Shown here: one piece after another, positions 25,558 to 38,134 of the stretch | Layout of the letters: every line of letters starts with the position of its first letter | Position numbering within the stretch: the stretch's first letter is position 1 | Source: Ptiloglossa arizonensis | Lineage: Eukaryota; Arthropoda; Insecta; Hymenoptera; Colletidae | Assembly (NCBI RefSeq): GCF_051014685.1 | Contig: NW_027478398.1 | Span: 1,364,001 to 1,428,000 of the forward strand | DNA: 64,000 nt | Reading direction: 5' to 3' | The notes under the pieces: generated by a model | Databases searched by the model: none | The model's input: only the letters and a program-made list of their open reading frames with translations | Told to the model about the DNA's origin: nothing | Program-made: the position numbers and the translations under genes

Positions 25558-26835
25558 CTGAAAGTAGAAACTCGCCCGATTGCAACTGTATGTGTATTTT
25601 TCCCCTAGGCCATTGTAGTTATTGGTTTCGAGTATCAGACTTACGAAAATTTTGATGGTTTCTCAACCATTCCTTAACTCCAAACTCCCATACCTAGCGA
25701 ACGGATTGGCGAACTCGAGAAATTCCTGTTGCATCTGAAAGTGGAAACTCGCCCGATTACAAAGGTGTGTGTACTTTTCCCCTAGGCCATTCCAGTTGTA
25801 GGTTTCGAGCATCAGACCAGCGAAAATTTTGATGGTTTCTCAAACATTCCGTAACTTCAAACTCCCATATCTCTCGAACGGATTGACGAACTCGAGAATT
25901 TCCTATTGCATCTGAAAGCAGAGACTCGCCCGATTACAACGGTATGTGTATTTTTGCCCTAGGCCATAGTAGTCATTGGTCTCGAATATCAGACTTGCCA
26001 AAATTTTGATGGTTTCTCAACCATTCCTTAACTTCAAACTCCCATATCTCGCGAACGGATTGACGAACTCGAGAACTTCCGGTTGCATCTGGTTGTAGAA
26101 ACTCACCCGATTACAACGGTATGTGTATTTTTCCCATAGGCCATTCCAGTTATTGTTTTCGAGTATCAGACTTGCGAAAATATTGATGATTTCTCAACGA
26201 TTCCTTAACTTCAAACTCCCATACCTCGCGAACGGATTGTCGATCTCGAGAAATTCCTGTTGCATCTGAAAGTGGAAACTCGCCCGATTACAATGGTGTG
26301 TGTACTTTTCCCCTAGGCCATTCCAGTTATTGGTTTCGAGTATCAGACGAGCGAAAATTTTGATGGTTTCTCAATCATTCCTTAACTCCAAACTCCCATA
26401 TCTCGCGAACGGAATGACGAACTCGAGACATTCCTGTTGCATCTGAAAGTAGAAACTCTTCCGATAACAAAGGTGTGTGTACTTTTCCCCTAGGCCGTTC
26501 CAGTTATTGGTTTCGAGTATCCGACTTGCGAAAATTTTGATGGTTTCTCAACCATTCCTTAACTTCAAACTCCCATATCTTGCGAACGGATTGACGAACT
26601 CGAGAAATTCCTGTTGCATCTGAAAGTAGAAACTCGCCCGATTACAATGGTGTGTGTACTTTTCCCCTAGGCCATTCCAGTTATTGGTTTCGAGTATCAG
26701 ACTTACGAAAATTTTGATGGTTTCTCAACGATTCCTTAACTTCAAACTCCCATATCTCGCGCACGGATTGACGAACTCGAGAAATTCCTGTTGCATCTGA
26801 AAGTAGAAACTCGCCCGATTACAAAGCTATGTGTA
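25066..26835 (+). repeat. 10-monomer tandem duplication, copy 1 (1,770 bp)
   Basis: The offset to copy 2 is exactly 1,770 bp at several markers: TTGCGAGAATTTTG (25111/26881), the GTGTTTACTTTCCC unit, GATTGCAACTG (near 25580/27350), CATACCTAGCG (near 25690/27460), GAGCATCAGACC (25808/27578) and ATATTGATGATTTC (near 26180/27950). The left boundary lies near 25066, just inside the end of the 23-monomer copy 2. Confidence 0.88.
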
Positions 26836-28430
26836 TTTTTCCCCTAGGCCTCTGTAGTTATTGGTTTCGAGTATCAGACTTGCGAGAATTTTGATGGTTT
26901 CTCAACCATTCCTTAATTTCAAACTCCCATATCTCTCGAACGGATTGACGAACTCGAGAATTTCCTATTGCATCTGAAAGCAGAAACTCGCCCGATTGCA
27001 ACGGTATGTGTATTTTTGCCCTAGGCCATAGTAGTCATTGGTCTCGAATATCAGACTTGCGAAAATTTTGATGGTTTCTCATCCACTCCTTAACTTCAAA
27101 CTCCCATGTCTCGCGAACGGAATGACGAACTCGAGAAATTCCTGTTGCAGCTGAACATAGAAACTCGCCCGATTACAAATGTGTGTTTACTTTCCCACTA
27201 GGCCATTCCAGTTACAGGTTTCGAGTATCAGACCAGCGAAAATTTTGATGGTTTCTCAACCATTCGTTAACTTCAAACTGTCTTATCTCGCGAACGGATT
27301 GACAAACTCGAGAATTTCCTGTTGCATTTGAAAGTAGAAACTCGCCCGATTGCAACTGTATGTGTATTTTTCCCCTAGGCCATTGTAGTTATTGGTTTGG
27401 AGTATCAGACTTACGAAAATTTTGATGGTTTCTCAACCATTCCTTAACTCCAAACTCCCATACCTAGCGAACGGATTGGCGAACTCGAGAAATTCCTGTT
27501 GCATCTGAACGTGGAAACTCGCCCGATTACAAAGGTGTGTGTACTTTTCCCCTAGGCCATTCCAGTTGTAGGTTTCGAGCATCAGACCAGCGAAAATTTT
27601 GATGGTTTCTCAAACATTCCGTAACTTCAAACTCCCATATCTCTCGAACGGATTGACGAACTCGAGAATTTCCTATTGCATCTGAAAGCAGAGACTCGCC
27701 CGATTACAACGGTATGTGTATTTTTGCCCTAGGCCATAGTAGTCATTGGTCTCGAATATCAGACTTGCCAAAATTTTGATGGTTTCTCAACCATTCCTTA
27801 ACTTCAAACTCCCATATCTCGCGAACGGATTGACGAACTCGAGAACTTCCGGTTGCATCTGGTTGTAGAAACTCACCCGATTACAACGGTATGTGTATTT
27901 TTCCCATAGGCCATTCCAGTTATTGTTTTCGAGTATCAGACTTGCGAAAATATTGATGATTTCTCAACGATTCCTTAACTTCAAACTCCCATACCTCGCG
28001 AACGGATTGGCGATCTCGAGAAATTCCTGTTGCATCTGAAAGTGGAAACTCGCCCGATTACAATGGTGTGTGTACTTTTCCCCTAGGCCATTCCAGTTAT
28101 TGGTTTCGAGTATCAGACAAGCGAAAATTTTGATGGTTTCTCAATCATTCCTTAACTCCAAACTCCCATATCTCGCGAACGGAATGACGAACTCGAGACA
28201 TTCCTGTTGCATCTGAAAGTAGAAACTCTTCCGATAACAAAGGTGTGTGTACTTTTCCCCTAGGCCATTCCAGTTATTGGTTTCGAGTATCAGACTTACG
28301 AAAATTTTGATGGTTTCTCAACGATTCCTTAACTTCAAACTCCCATATCTCGCGCACGGATTGACGAACTCGAGAAATTCCTGTTGCATCTGAAAGTAGA
28401 AACTCGCCCGATTACAAAGCTATGTGTATT
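26836..28430 (+). repeat. 10-monomer tandem duplication, copy 2, one monomer short (9 units)
   Basis: This follows copy 1 at a 1,770-bp offset until about 28265. There the sequence matches copy 1 at an offset of 1,593 bp (9 x 177): the ACTTACG with TCTCGCGCACGG unit at 28294 pairs with 26701. One monomer (about 26497-26673 in copy 1) is missing. This is the same loss of exactly one monomer seen in the 23-mer pair. Confidence 0.87.
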
Positions 28431-29457
28431 TTTCCCCTAGGCCTCTGTAGTTATTGGTTTCGAGTATCAGACTTGCGAAAATTTTGATGGTTTCTCAACA
28501 ATTCCTTTATTTCAAACTCCCATATCTCTCGAACGCATTGACGAACTCGAGAATTTCCTATTGCATCTGAAAGCAGAAACTCGCCCGATTGCAACGGTAT
28601 GTGTATTTTTGCCCTAGGCCATAGTAGTCATTGGTCTCGAATATCAGACTTGCGAAAATTTTGATGGTTTCTCATCCACTCCTTAACTTCAAACTCCCAT
28701 ATCTCGCGAACGGAATGACGAACTCGAGAAATTCCTGTTGCAGCTGAAAGTAGAAACTCGCCCGATTACAAAGGTGTGTGTACTTTTCCCCTAGGCCATT
28801 CCAGTTACAGGTTTCGAGTATCAGACCAGCGAAAATTTTGATGGTTTCTCAAACATTCCGTAACTTCAAACTCCAATATCTCGCGAACGGAATGACGAAC
28901 TCGAGAAATTCCTGATGCGTCTGAAAGTAGAAACTCGCCCGATTACAATGGTGTATGTACTTTTCCCCTAGGCCAGTCTAGTTATTGGTTTCGAGTATCA
29001 GACGAGCGAAAATTTTGATGGTTTCTCAATCATTCCTTAACTCCAAACTCCCATATCTCGCGAACGGAATGACGAACTCGAGACATTCCTGTTGCATCTG
29101 AAAGTAGAAACTCTCCCGATAACAAAGGTGTGTGTACTTTTCCCCTAGGCCATTCCAGTTATTCGTTACGAGTATCAGACAAGCGAAAATTTTGATGGTT
29201 TCTCAACCATTCGTTAACTTCAAACTGTCTTATCTCGCGAACGGATTGACGAACTAGAGAAATTCCTGTTGCATCTGAAAGTAGAAACTCGCCCGATTGC
29301 AACGGTATGTGTATTTTTCCCCTAGGCCATTGTAGTTATTGGCTTCGAGTATCAGACTTACGAAAATTTTGATGGTTTCTCAACCATTCCTTAACTTCAA
29401 ACTCCCATACCTCGCGAACGGATTGGCGAACTCGAGAAATTCCTGTTGCATCTGAAA
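28294..29457 (+). repeat. Block copied to 32188-33351 (offset 3,894 bp, 22 monomers)
   Basis: Markers are the GCGCACGG unit, the GAACGCATTGACG unit, the CTGATGCGTCTG unit, CCAGTCTAG and, most telling, CGAACTAGAGAAATTCC (29251 and 33145), which destroys the usual CTCGAG. The first part is also present at 31303 (offset 3,009 bp, 17 monomers) because of the 5-mer tandem at 31.1-32.9 kb. Confidence 0.87.
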
Positions 29458-30672
29458 GTGGAAACTCGCCCGATTACAATGGTGTGTGTACTTTTCCCCT
29501 AAGCCATTCCAGTTATAGGTTTCGAGTATCAGACCAGCGGAAATTTTGATGGCTTCTCATACATTCCGTAACTTCAAACTGTCTTATCTCGCGAACGGAT
29601 TGACGAACTCGAGAAATTCCTGTTGCATCTGAAAGTAGAAACTAGCCCGATTACAACGGTATGTGTATTTTTCCCCTAGGCCGTTGTAGTTATTGGTTTT
29701 GAGTATCAGACTTGCGAAAATGTTGATGGTTCCTCAACGATTCCTTAACTTCAAACTCCCATACCTCGCGAACGGATAGGCGAACTCGAGAAATTCCTGT
29801 TGCATCTGAAAGTGGAAACTCGCCCGATTACAATGGTGTTTGTACTTTTCCCCTAGGCCGTACCAGTTATTGGTTTCGAGTATCAGACTTGCGAAAATTT
29901 GGATGGTTTCTCAACCATTCCTTAACTTCAAACTCCCATATCTCGCGAACGGATTGACGAACTCGAGAAATTCCTGTTGCATCTGAAAGTAGAAACTCGC
30001 CCGATTACAATGGTGTGTGTACGTTTCCCCTAGGCCATTCCAGTTATTGGTTTCGAGTATCAGACCAGCGAAAATTTTGATGGTTTCAAAACCATTCCTT
30101 AACTTCAAACTGTCTTATCTCGCGAACGGATTGACGGACTCGAGAAATTCCTGTTGCATCTGAAAGTAGAAACTCGCCCGATTACAACGGTATGTGTATT
30201 TTTCCCCTAGGCCATTGTAGTTATTGGTTTCGAGTATCAGACTTACGAAAATTTTGATGGTTTCTCAACCATTCCGTAACTTCAAACTCCCATATCTCGA
30301 TAACGGATTGACGAACTCGAGAAATTCCTGTTGCATCTGAAAGTAGAAACTCGCCAGATTACAAGGCTATGTACATTTTTCCCCTAGGCCCCTGTGGTTA
30401 TTGGTTTCGAGTATCAGACTTGCGAAAATTTTGATGGTTTCTCAACCACTCCTTAACTCCAAACTCCCATATCTCGCGAACGGAATGACGAATCCGAATA
30501 ATTTCTGTTGCATCTGAAAGTAGAAACTCTCCCAATTACAACGGTATGTGTATTTTTCCCCTAGGCCTCTGTAGTTATTGGTTTCGAGTATCAGACTTGC
30601 GAAAATTTTGGTGGTTTCTCAACCATTCCTTAACTTCAAACTCCCATATCTCGCGAACGGATTGACGAACTC
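28570..30672 (+). repeat. About 2.1-kb block with a distant copy at 42198-44300
   Basis: The offset is 13,628 bp (77 x 177 - 1). Shared private variants are CCCCTAAGCCATTCC (29496/43124), CAGCGGAAATTTTGATGGCTTCTC (split over 29537-29560), CTCGCGAACGGATAGGCG near 29770/43398, GCCGTACCAG, and the CGAATCCGAATAATTTC unit near the right end. There are a few differences, for example TTGAGTATC near 29699 against TCGAGTATC. Similarity ends near 30672 against 44300. Confidence 0.86.
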
Positions 30673-31139
30673 GAGAACTTCCGGTTGCATCTGGTTGTAG
30701 AAACTCACCCGATTACAACGGTATGTGTATTTTTCCCATAGGCCATTCCAGTTATTGTTTTCGAGTATCAGACTTGCGAAAATATTGATGATTTCTCAAC
30801 GATTCCTTAACTTCAAACTCCCATACCTCGCGAACGGATTGGCGATCTCGAGAAATTCCTGTTGCATCTGAAAGTGGAAACTCGCCCGATTACAATGGTG
30901 TGTGTACTTTTCCCCTAGGCCATTCCAGTTATTGGTTTCGAGTATCAGACAAGCGAAAATTTTGATGGTTTCTCAATCATTCCTTAACTCCAAACTCCCA
31001 TATCTCGCGAACGGAATGACGAACTCGAGACATTCCTGTTGCATCTGAAAGTAGAAACTCTTCCGATAACAAAGGTGTGTGTACTTTTCCCCTAGGCCGT
31101 TCCAGTTATTGGTTTCGAGTATCAGACTTGCGAAAATTT
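30630..31139 (+). repeat. Three monomers copied from the 26.0/27.8-kb lineage
   Basis: GAGAACTTCCGG with GGTTGTAGAAACTCACCCG at 30673 pairs with 27841 at 2,832 bp (16 x 177) and with 26071. The CCCATAGGCC and ATATTGATGATTTC markers follow in the same order. The unit starting at about 31009 has the CTCTTCCGATAACAAAGG variant also seen at 26440 and 28220. Confidence 0.82.
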
Positions 31140-32030
31140 GGATGGTTTCTCAACCATTCCTTAACTTCAAACTCCCATATCTTGCGAATGGATTGACGAA
31201 CTCGAGAAATTCCTGTTGCATCTGAAAGTAGAAACTCGCCCGATTACAATGGTGTGTGTACATTTCCCCTAGGCCATTCCAGTTATTGGTTTCGAGTATC
31301 AGACTTACGAAAATTTTGATGGTTTCTCAACGATTCCTTAACTTCAAACTCGCATATCTCGCGCACGGATTGACGAACTCGAGAAATTCCTGTTGCATCT
31401 GAAAGTAGAAACTCGCCCGATTACAAAGCTATGTGTATTTTTCCCCTAGGCCTCTGTAGTTATTGGTTTCGAGTATCAGACTTGCGAAAATTTTGATGGT
31501 TTCTCAACAATTCCTTAATTTCAAACTCCCATATCTCTCGAACGCATTGACGAACTCGAGAATTTCCTATTGCATCTGAAAGCAGAAACTCGCCCGATTG
31601 CAACGGTATGTGTGTTTTTGCCCTAGGCCATAGTAGTCATTGGTCTCGAATATCAGACTTGCGAAAATTTTGATGGTTTCTCATCCACTCCTTAACTTCA
31701 AACTCCCATATCTCGCGAACGGAATGACGAACTCGAGAAATTCCTGTTGCAGCTGAAAGTAGAAACTCGCCCGATTACAAAGGTGTGTGTACTTTTCCCC
31801 TAGGCCATTCCAGTTACAGGTTTCGAGTATCAGACCAGCGAAAATTTTGATGGTTTCTCAAACATTCCGTAACTTCAAACTCCAATATCTCGCGAACGGA
31901 ATGACGAACTCGAGAAATTCCTGATGCGTCTGAAAGTAGAAACTCGCCCGATTACAATGGTGTATGTACTTTTCCCCTAGGCCAGTCTAGTTATTGGTTT
32001 CGAGTATCAGACGAGCGAAAATTTTGATGG
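31140..32030 (+). repeat. 5-monomer tandem duplication, copy 1 (885-bp unit)
   Basis: The offset to copy 2 is 885 bp at CTTGCGAATGG (31182/32067), CTCGCATATCTCGCGCACGG (near 31350/32235), the GAACGCATTGACG unit and the GATGCGTCTG unit. The left edge is near 31140, where AAAATTTGGATGG is replaced by AAAATTTTGATGG. Confidence 0.88.
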
Positions 32031-32915
32031 TTTCTCAACCATTCCTTAACTTCAAACTCCCATATCTTGCGAATGGATTGACGAACTCGAGAAATTCCTG
32101 TTGCATCTGAAAGTAGAAACTCGCCCGATTACAATGGTGTGTGTACTTTTCCCCTAGGCCATTCCAGTTATTGGTTTCGAGTATCAGACTTACGAAAATT
32201 TTGATGGTTTCTCAACGATTCCTTAACTTCAAACTCGCATATCTCGCGCACGGATTGACGAACTCGAGAAATTCCTGTTGCATCTGAAAGTAGAAACTCG
32301 CCCGATTACAAAGCTATGTGTATTTTTCCCCTAGGCCTCTGTAGTTATTGGTTTCGAGTATCAGACTTGCGAAAATTTTGATGGTTTCTCAACAATTCCT
32401 TAATTTCAAACTCCCATATCTCTCGAACGCATTGACGAACTCGAGAATTTCCTATTGCATCTGAAAGCAGAAACTCGCCCGATTGCAACGGTATGTGTGT
32501 TTTTGCCCTAGGCCATAGTAGTCATTGGTCTCGAATATCAGACTTGCGAAAATTTTGATGGTTTCTCATCCACTCCTTAACTTCAAACTCCCATATCTCG
32601 CGAACGGAATGACGAACTCGAGAAATTCCTGTTGCAGCTGAAAGTAGAAACTCGCCCGATTACAAAGGTGTGTGTACTTTTCCCCTAGGCCATTCCAGTT
32701 ACAGGTTTCGAGTATCAGACCAGCGAAAATTTTGATGGTTTCTCAAACATTCCGTAACTTCAAACTCCAATATCTCGCGAACGGAATGACGAACTCGAGA
32801 AATTCCTGATGCGTCTGAAAGTAGAAACTCGCCCGATTACAATGGTGTATGTACTTTTCCCCTAGGCCAGTCTAGTTATTGGTTTCGAGTATCAGACGAG
32901 CGAAAATTTTGATGG
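32031..32915 (+). repeat. 5-monomer tandem duplication, copy 2 (885 bp)
   Basis: This follows copy 1 directly. The right edge is near 32922, where TCTCAATCATTCC replaces TCTCAACCATTCC. Copy 2 continues into the 28.3-29.5 kb-type sequence through 33351, so the duplicated block sits inside the 22-monomer-offset copy. Confidence 0.87.
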
Positions 32916-33351
32916 TTTCTCAATCATTCCTTAACTCCAAACTCCCATATCTCGCGAACGGAATGACGAACTCGAGACATTCCTGTTGCATCTGAAAGTA
33001 GAAACTCTCCCGATAACAAAGGTGTGTGTACTTTTCCCCTAGGCCATTCCAGTTATACGTTTCGAGTATCAGACCAGCGAAAATTTTGATGGTTTCTCAA
33101 CCATTCGTTAACTTCAAACTGTCTTATCTCGCGAACGGATTGACGAACTAGAGAAATTCCTGTTGCATCTGAAAGTAGAAACTCGCCCGATTGCAACGGT
33201 ATGTGTATTTTTCCCCTAGGCCATTGTAGTTATTGGCTTCGAGTATCAGACTTACGAAAATTTTGATGGTTTCTCAACCATTCCTTAACTTCAAACTCCC
33301 ATACCTCGCGAACGGATTGGCGAACTCGAGAAATTCCTGTTGCATCTGAAA

Positions 33352-34018
33352 GTAGAAACTAGCCCGATTACAACGGTATGTGTATTTTTCCCCTAGGCCA
33401 TTCCAGTTATATGTTTCGAGTATCAGACCGGCGAAAATTTTGATGGTTTCCCAAACATTCCGTAACTTCAAACTCCCATATCTCGCGAACGGAATGACGA
33501 ACTCGAGAAATTCCTGATGCATCAGAAAGTAGAAACTCGCCCGATTACAATGGTTGTGTACTTTTCCCCTAGGCCATTCTAGTTATTGGTTTCGGGTATC
33601 AGACCAGCGAAAATTTTGATGGTTTCTCAATCATTCCTTAACTCCAAACTCCCATATCTCGCGAACGGAATGACGAATCCGTATAATTTCTGTTGCATCT
33701 GAAAGTAGAAACTCTCCCAATTACAACGGTATGGGTATTTTTCCCCTAGGCCTCTGTAGTTATTGGTTTCGAGTATCAGACTTGCGAAAATTTTGGTGGT
33801 TTCTCAACCATTCCTTAACTTCTAACTCCCATATCTCTCGAACGGATTGACGAACTCGAGAATTTCCTATTGCATCTGAAAGCAGAAACTCGCCCGATTA
33901 CAACGGTATGTGTATTTTTGCCCTAGGCCATACTAGTCATTGGTCTCGAATATCAGACTTGGGAAAATTTTGATGGTTTCTCAACCACTCCTTAACTTCA
34001 AACTCCCATATCTCGCGA
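33352..34018 (+). repeat. Four diverged monomers, one with a 1-bp deletion
   Basis: This is a run of A, A and B-type units. One base is missing near 33554 (AATGGTTGTGTAC), giving a 176-bp unit. A CGAATCCGTATAATTTC unit lies near 33673. No non-satellite sequence was seen. Confidence 0.75.
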
Positions 34019-34725
34019 ACGGATTGACGAACTCGAGAACTTCCGGTTGCATCTGGAAGTGGAAACTCGACCGATTACAAAGGTGTGTGTACTTTTCCCC
34101 TAAGCCATTCCAGTTGTAGGTTTCGAGCATCAGACCAGCGAAAATTTTGATGGTTTCTCAAACATTCCGTAACTTCAAACTCCCATATCTCGCGAACGGA
34201 TTGACGAACTCGAGAACTTCCGGTTGCATCTGGAAGTGGAAACTCGCCCGATTACAACGGTATGTGTATTTTTCCCTAGGCCATTGTAGTCATTGGTCTC
34301 GAATATCAGACTTGCGATAATTTTGGTGGTTTCTCAACCACTCCTTAACTTCAAACTCCCACATCTCGCGAACGAATTGACGAACTCGAGAACTTCCGGT
34401 TGCATCTGGAAGTGGAAACTCGACCGATTACAAAGGTGTGTGTACTTTTCCCCTAAGCCATTCCAGTTGTAGGTTTCGAGCATCAGACCAGCGAAAATTT
34501 TGATGGTTTCTCAAACATTCCGTAACTTCAAACTCCCATATCTCGCGAACGGATTGACGAACTCGAGAACTTCCGGTTGCATCTGGAAGTGGAAACTCGC
34601 CCGATTACAACGGTATGTGTATTTTTCCCTAGGCCATTGTAGTTATTGGTTTCGAGTATCAGACTTGCGAAAATTTTGATGGTTTCTCAACCGTTCCTTA
34701 ACTTCGAACTCCCATATCTCTCGAA
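34019..34725 (+). repeat. Tandem 353-bp dimer, two copies
   Basis: The units at 34019-34371 and 34372-34725 each contain a CTCGACCGATTAC monomer with CCCCTAAGCC and GAGCATCAGACC, then a monomer in which the C-run before CCTAGG is one base short (about 34275 and 34629). The shared deletion makes the dimer 353 bp and shows that it arose before duplication. The B' end of the first copy differs from the B end of the second (ATTGGTCTCGAATATC against ATTGGTTTCGAGTATC), so some exchange followed. Confidence 0.83.
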
Positions 34726-35869
34726 CGGATTGACGAACTCGAGAATTTCCTATTGCATCTGAAGGCAGAAACGCGCCCGATTACAACGGTATGTGTGTTT
34801 TTGCCCTAGGCCATAGTAGTCATTGGTCTCGAATATCAGACTTGCGATAATTTTGGTGGTTTCTCAACCACTCCTTAACTTCAAACTCCCACATCTCGCG
34901 AACGGATTGACGAACTCGAGAACTTCCTGTTGCATCTGGAAGTGGAAACCTTGCTCGATTACAACTGTATGTGTATTTTTCCCCTAGGCCACTGTAGTTA
35001 TTGGTTTCGAGTATCAGACTTGCGAAAATTTTGATGGTTCCTCAACGATTCCTTAACTTCAAACTCCCATATCTCGAGAACGATTTGACGAACTCGAGAA
35101 ATTCCTGTTGCATCTGAATGCAGAAACTCTTCCGATTACAACGGTGTATGAATTTTTGCCCTAGGTAATAGTAGTTATTGGTTTCGAGTATCAGACTTGC
35201 GAAAATTTTGATGGTTTCTCAACCATTCCTTAACTTCAAACTCCCATATCTCGCGAACGGATTGACGAACTCGAGAAATTCCTGTTGCATCTGAATGCAG
35301 AAACTCGCCCAATAACAACGGTATATGTATTTTTGCCCTAGGTAATAGTTGTTATTCGTTTCGAGTATGAGACTTTGGAAAATTTGATGGTTTCTCAACC
35401 GTTCCTTAACTTCAAACTCCCATATCTCGAGAACGGATTGACGAGCTCGAGAAATTCCTGTTGCATCTGAATGCAGAAACTCTCTCGATTACAACGGTAT
35501 ATGTATTTTTGCCCTAGGTAATAGTAGTTATTGGTATCGAGTAGCAGACTTGCGAAAATTTTGATGGTTTCTCAACCATTCCTTAACTTGAAACTCGCAT
35601 ATCTAGCGAACAGATTGATGAACTCGAGAAATTCCTGTAGCATCTGAAAGTAGAAACTCGCCCGATTACAATGGTGTGTGTACTTTTCCCCTAGGCCATT
35701 CTAGTTATTGGTTTTGAGTATCAGACCAGCGAAAATTTAGTTGGTTTCTCAACCATTCCTTAATTCCAAACTCCCATATCTCGCGAACGGAATGACGAAC
35801 TCGAGAAATTCCTGTTGCATCTGAAAGTAGAAACTCGCCCGATCACAATGGTGTGTGTACTTTTCCCCT
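34726..35869 (+). repeat. Six to seven diverged monomers; 34995-35698 shared with 45440-46144
   Basis: The shared part has an offset of 10,445-10,446 bp. Its markers are TCTCGAGAACG in place of TCTCGCGAACG, CTGAATGCAGAAACTC, GCCCTAGGTAATAG and the CTAGCGAACAGATTGATG unit (35600/46046). A single-base loss near 35381 (GGAAAATTTGATGG) is absent from the 45.8-kb copy, so it is younger than the copying. A 1-bp gain (AACCTTGCTCG) lies near 34950. Confidence 0.82.
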
Positions 35870-36558
35870 AGGCCATTCCAGTTATACGTTTCGAGTATCA
35901 GACTTACGAAAATTATGATGGTTTCTCAACCATTCCTTAACATCAAACTTCCATATCTCGCGAACGGATTGACGAACTCGAGAAATTCCTGTTGCATCTG
36001 AAAGTAGAAACTCGCCCGATTACGAAGCTATGCGTATTTTTCCCCTAGGCCTTTATAGTTATTCGTTTCGAGTATCAGACTTGCGAAAATTTTGATGGTT
36101 TCTCAAGGATTCCTTAACTTCAAACTCGCATACCTCGCGAACGGATTGGCGAACTCGAGAAATTCCTGTTGCATCTGAAAGTGCAAACTCGCCCGATTAC
36201 AAGGGTGTGTGTACTTTTCCCCTAGGCCATGCCAGTTATAGGTTTCGAGTATCAGACCAGCGAAAATTTTGATGGTTTCTCAAACATTCCGTAACTTCAA
36301 ACTGCCATATCTCGCGAACGGAATGACGAACTCGAGAAATTCCTCCTGCATCTGAAAGTAGAAACTCGCCCGATTACAATGGTGTGTGTACTTTTCCCCT
36401 AGGCCATTCTAGTTATTGGTTTTGAGTATCAGACCAGCGAAAATTTAGTTGGTTTCTCTACCATTCCTTAATTCCAAACTCCCATATCTCGCGAACGGAA
36501 TGTCGAACTCGAGAAATTCCTGTTGCATCTGAAAGTAGAAACTCGCCCGATTACAATG
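35870..36558 (+). repeat. Four-monomer block shared with 47877-48565
   Basis: The offset is about 12,007 bp (68 x 177 - 29, the shortfall matching deletions between the two sites). Markers are TACGAAAATTATGATGG, GCCTTTATAG, CTCAAGGATTCC, GTGCAAACTCG, CCATGCCAG and AAAATTTAGTTGG. The GTGCAAACTCG unit is repeated after 531 bp (36181 and 36712), a 3-monomer tandem extending to about 36920. Confidence 0.82.
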
Positions 36559-37339
36559 GAGAGTGTACTTTTCCCCTAGGCCATTCCAGTTATTGATTTC
36601 GAGTATCAGACTTGCGAAAATTTTGATGGTTTCTCAAGGATTCCTTAACTTCAAACTCCCATACCTCGCGAACGGATTGGCGAACTCGAGAAATTCCTGT
36701 TGCATCTGAAAGTGCAAACTCGCCCGATTACAAGGGTGTGTGTACTTTTCCCCTAGGCCATGCCAGTTATAGGTTTCGAGTATCAGACCAGCGAAAATTT
36801 TGATGGTTTCTCAAGGATTCCGTAACTTCAAACTCCCATATCTCGCGAACGGAATGACGAACTCGAGAAATTCCTGTTGCATCTGAAAGTAGAAACTCGC
36901 CCGATTACAATGGAGAGTGTACTTTTCCCCTAGGCCATTCCGGTTATTGGTTTCGAGTTTCAGACTTGCGATAATTTTGATGGTTTCTCAACCATTCCTT
37001 AACTTCAAACTTCCATATCTCGCGATCGAATTGACGAACTCGAGAACGTCCGGTTGCATCTGGTAGTAGAGACTCGCCCGATTACAACGGTATGTGTGTT
37101 TTTCCCCTAGGCCATTGTAGTTATTGGTTTCGAGTATCAGACTTGCGAAAATTTTGATTGTTTGTCAACCACTCCTTAGCTCCAAACTCCCATATCTCGC
37201 GAACGGAATGACGAACTCGAGAAGTTCCTGTTGCATCTAAAAGTAGAAACTCGCCCGATTACAAAGGTGTGTGTACTTTTCCCCTAGGCCATTCCAGTTA
37301 TAGGTTTCGAGTATCAGACCAGCGAAAATTTTGATGGTT
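36559..37339 (+). repeat. Four to five monomers; 36925-37440 shared with 52651-53166
   Basis: The offset is 15,726 bp (89 x 177 - 27, the 27 bp being the truncated monomer at 46.05 kb). Markers are CCATTCCGGTTATTGG, GAGTTTCAGAC, TTGATTGTTTGTC and CTCCTTAGCTCC. The GGAGAGTGTAC variant occurs at 36558 and 36911, 353 bp apart. Confidence 0.8.
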
Positions 37340-38134
37340 TCTGAAACATTCCGTAACTTCAAACTCCCATATCTCGCGAACGGAATGACGAACTCGAGAA
37401 ATTCCTGTTGCATCTGAAAGTAGAAACTCGCCCGATTACAACGGTGTTTGTACTTTTCCCCTGGGCCATTCCAGTTATTGGTTTCGAGTATCAGACCAGC
37501 GAAAATTTTGATGGTTTCTCAACCATTCCTTAACTTCAAACTCCCATATCTCTCGAACGGATTGACGAACTCGAGAATTTCCGTTTGCATCTGGAAGTGG
37601 AAACTCGCCCGACTACAAAGCTATGTGTATTTTTTACCCTAGGCCTTTGTAATTATTGGTTTCGAGTATCACACTTGCGAAAATTTTGATGGTTTCTCAA
37701 CCACTCCTTAACTTCAAACTCCCACATCTCGGGAACGGATTGACGAACTCGAGAAATTCCTGTTGCATCTGAAAGTAGAAACATGCCCGATTACAAAGGT
37801 ACGTGTATTTCTCCCCTAGGCCATTGTAGTTATTGGTTTCGCGTATCAGACTTGCGAAAATTTTGATGGTTTCTCAACCATTCCTTAACTTCAAACTCCC
37901 ATATCTCGCGAACGGATTGACGAACTCGAGAAGTTCCTATTGCATCTGAAAGCAGTAGCTCGCCCGATTACAACGGTATGCGTTTTTTTGCCCTAGGCCA
38001 TAGTAGTTATTGGTTTCGAGTATCAGACTTGCGAAAATTGTGATGGTCTCTCAACGATTCCTTAACTTCAAACTCCCATACCTCGCGAACGGATTGGCGA
38101 ACTCGAGAAATTCCTGTTGCATCTGAAAGTAGAA
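37340..38134 (+). repeat. Four-monomer block shared with 51472-52262 and partly with 38.8-39.3 kb
   Basis: The offset to the distant copy is 14,132 bp. Private markers are CCCCTGGGCC, a 1-bp gain in TATTTTTTACCCTAGG (near 37633), GTATCACACTTGCG, TCTCGGGAACGG, ACATGCCCG with GGTACGTGTATTTC, and GCAGTAGCTCG. The part 37585-38045 recurs at 38825-39285, offset 1,240 bp (7 x 177 + 1), the same distance as the 7-mer tandem at 6.5-9.0 kb. Confidence 0.84.

Noticed and set aside
33274..33522. Minus-strand open frames of 65-82 codons with a repeated MQQEFLEF-like start, such as this one and 38405-38653
   Set aside because: They appear only where TCTCAACC has changed to forms such as CAAAACC, CCACC or CCCAAAC, which removes a TGA on the minus strand. 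Their presence follows monomer variants, not selection on protein.
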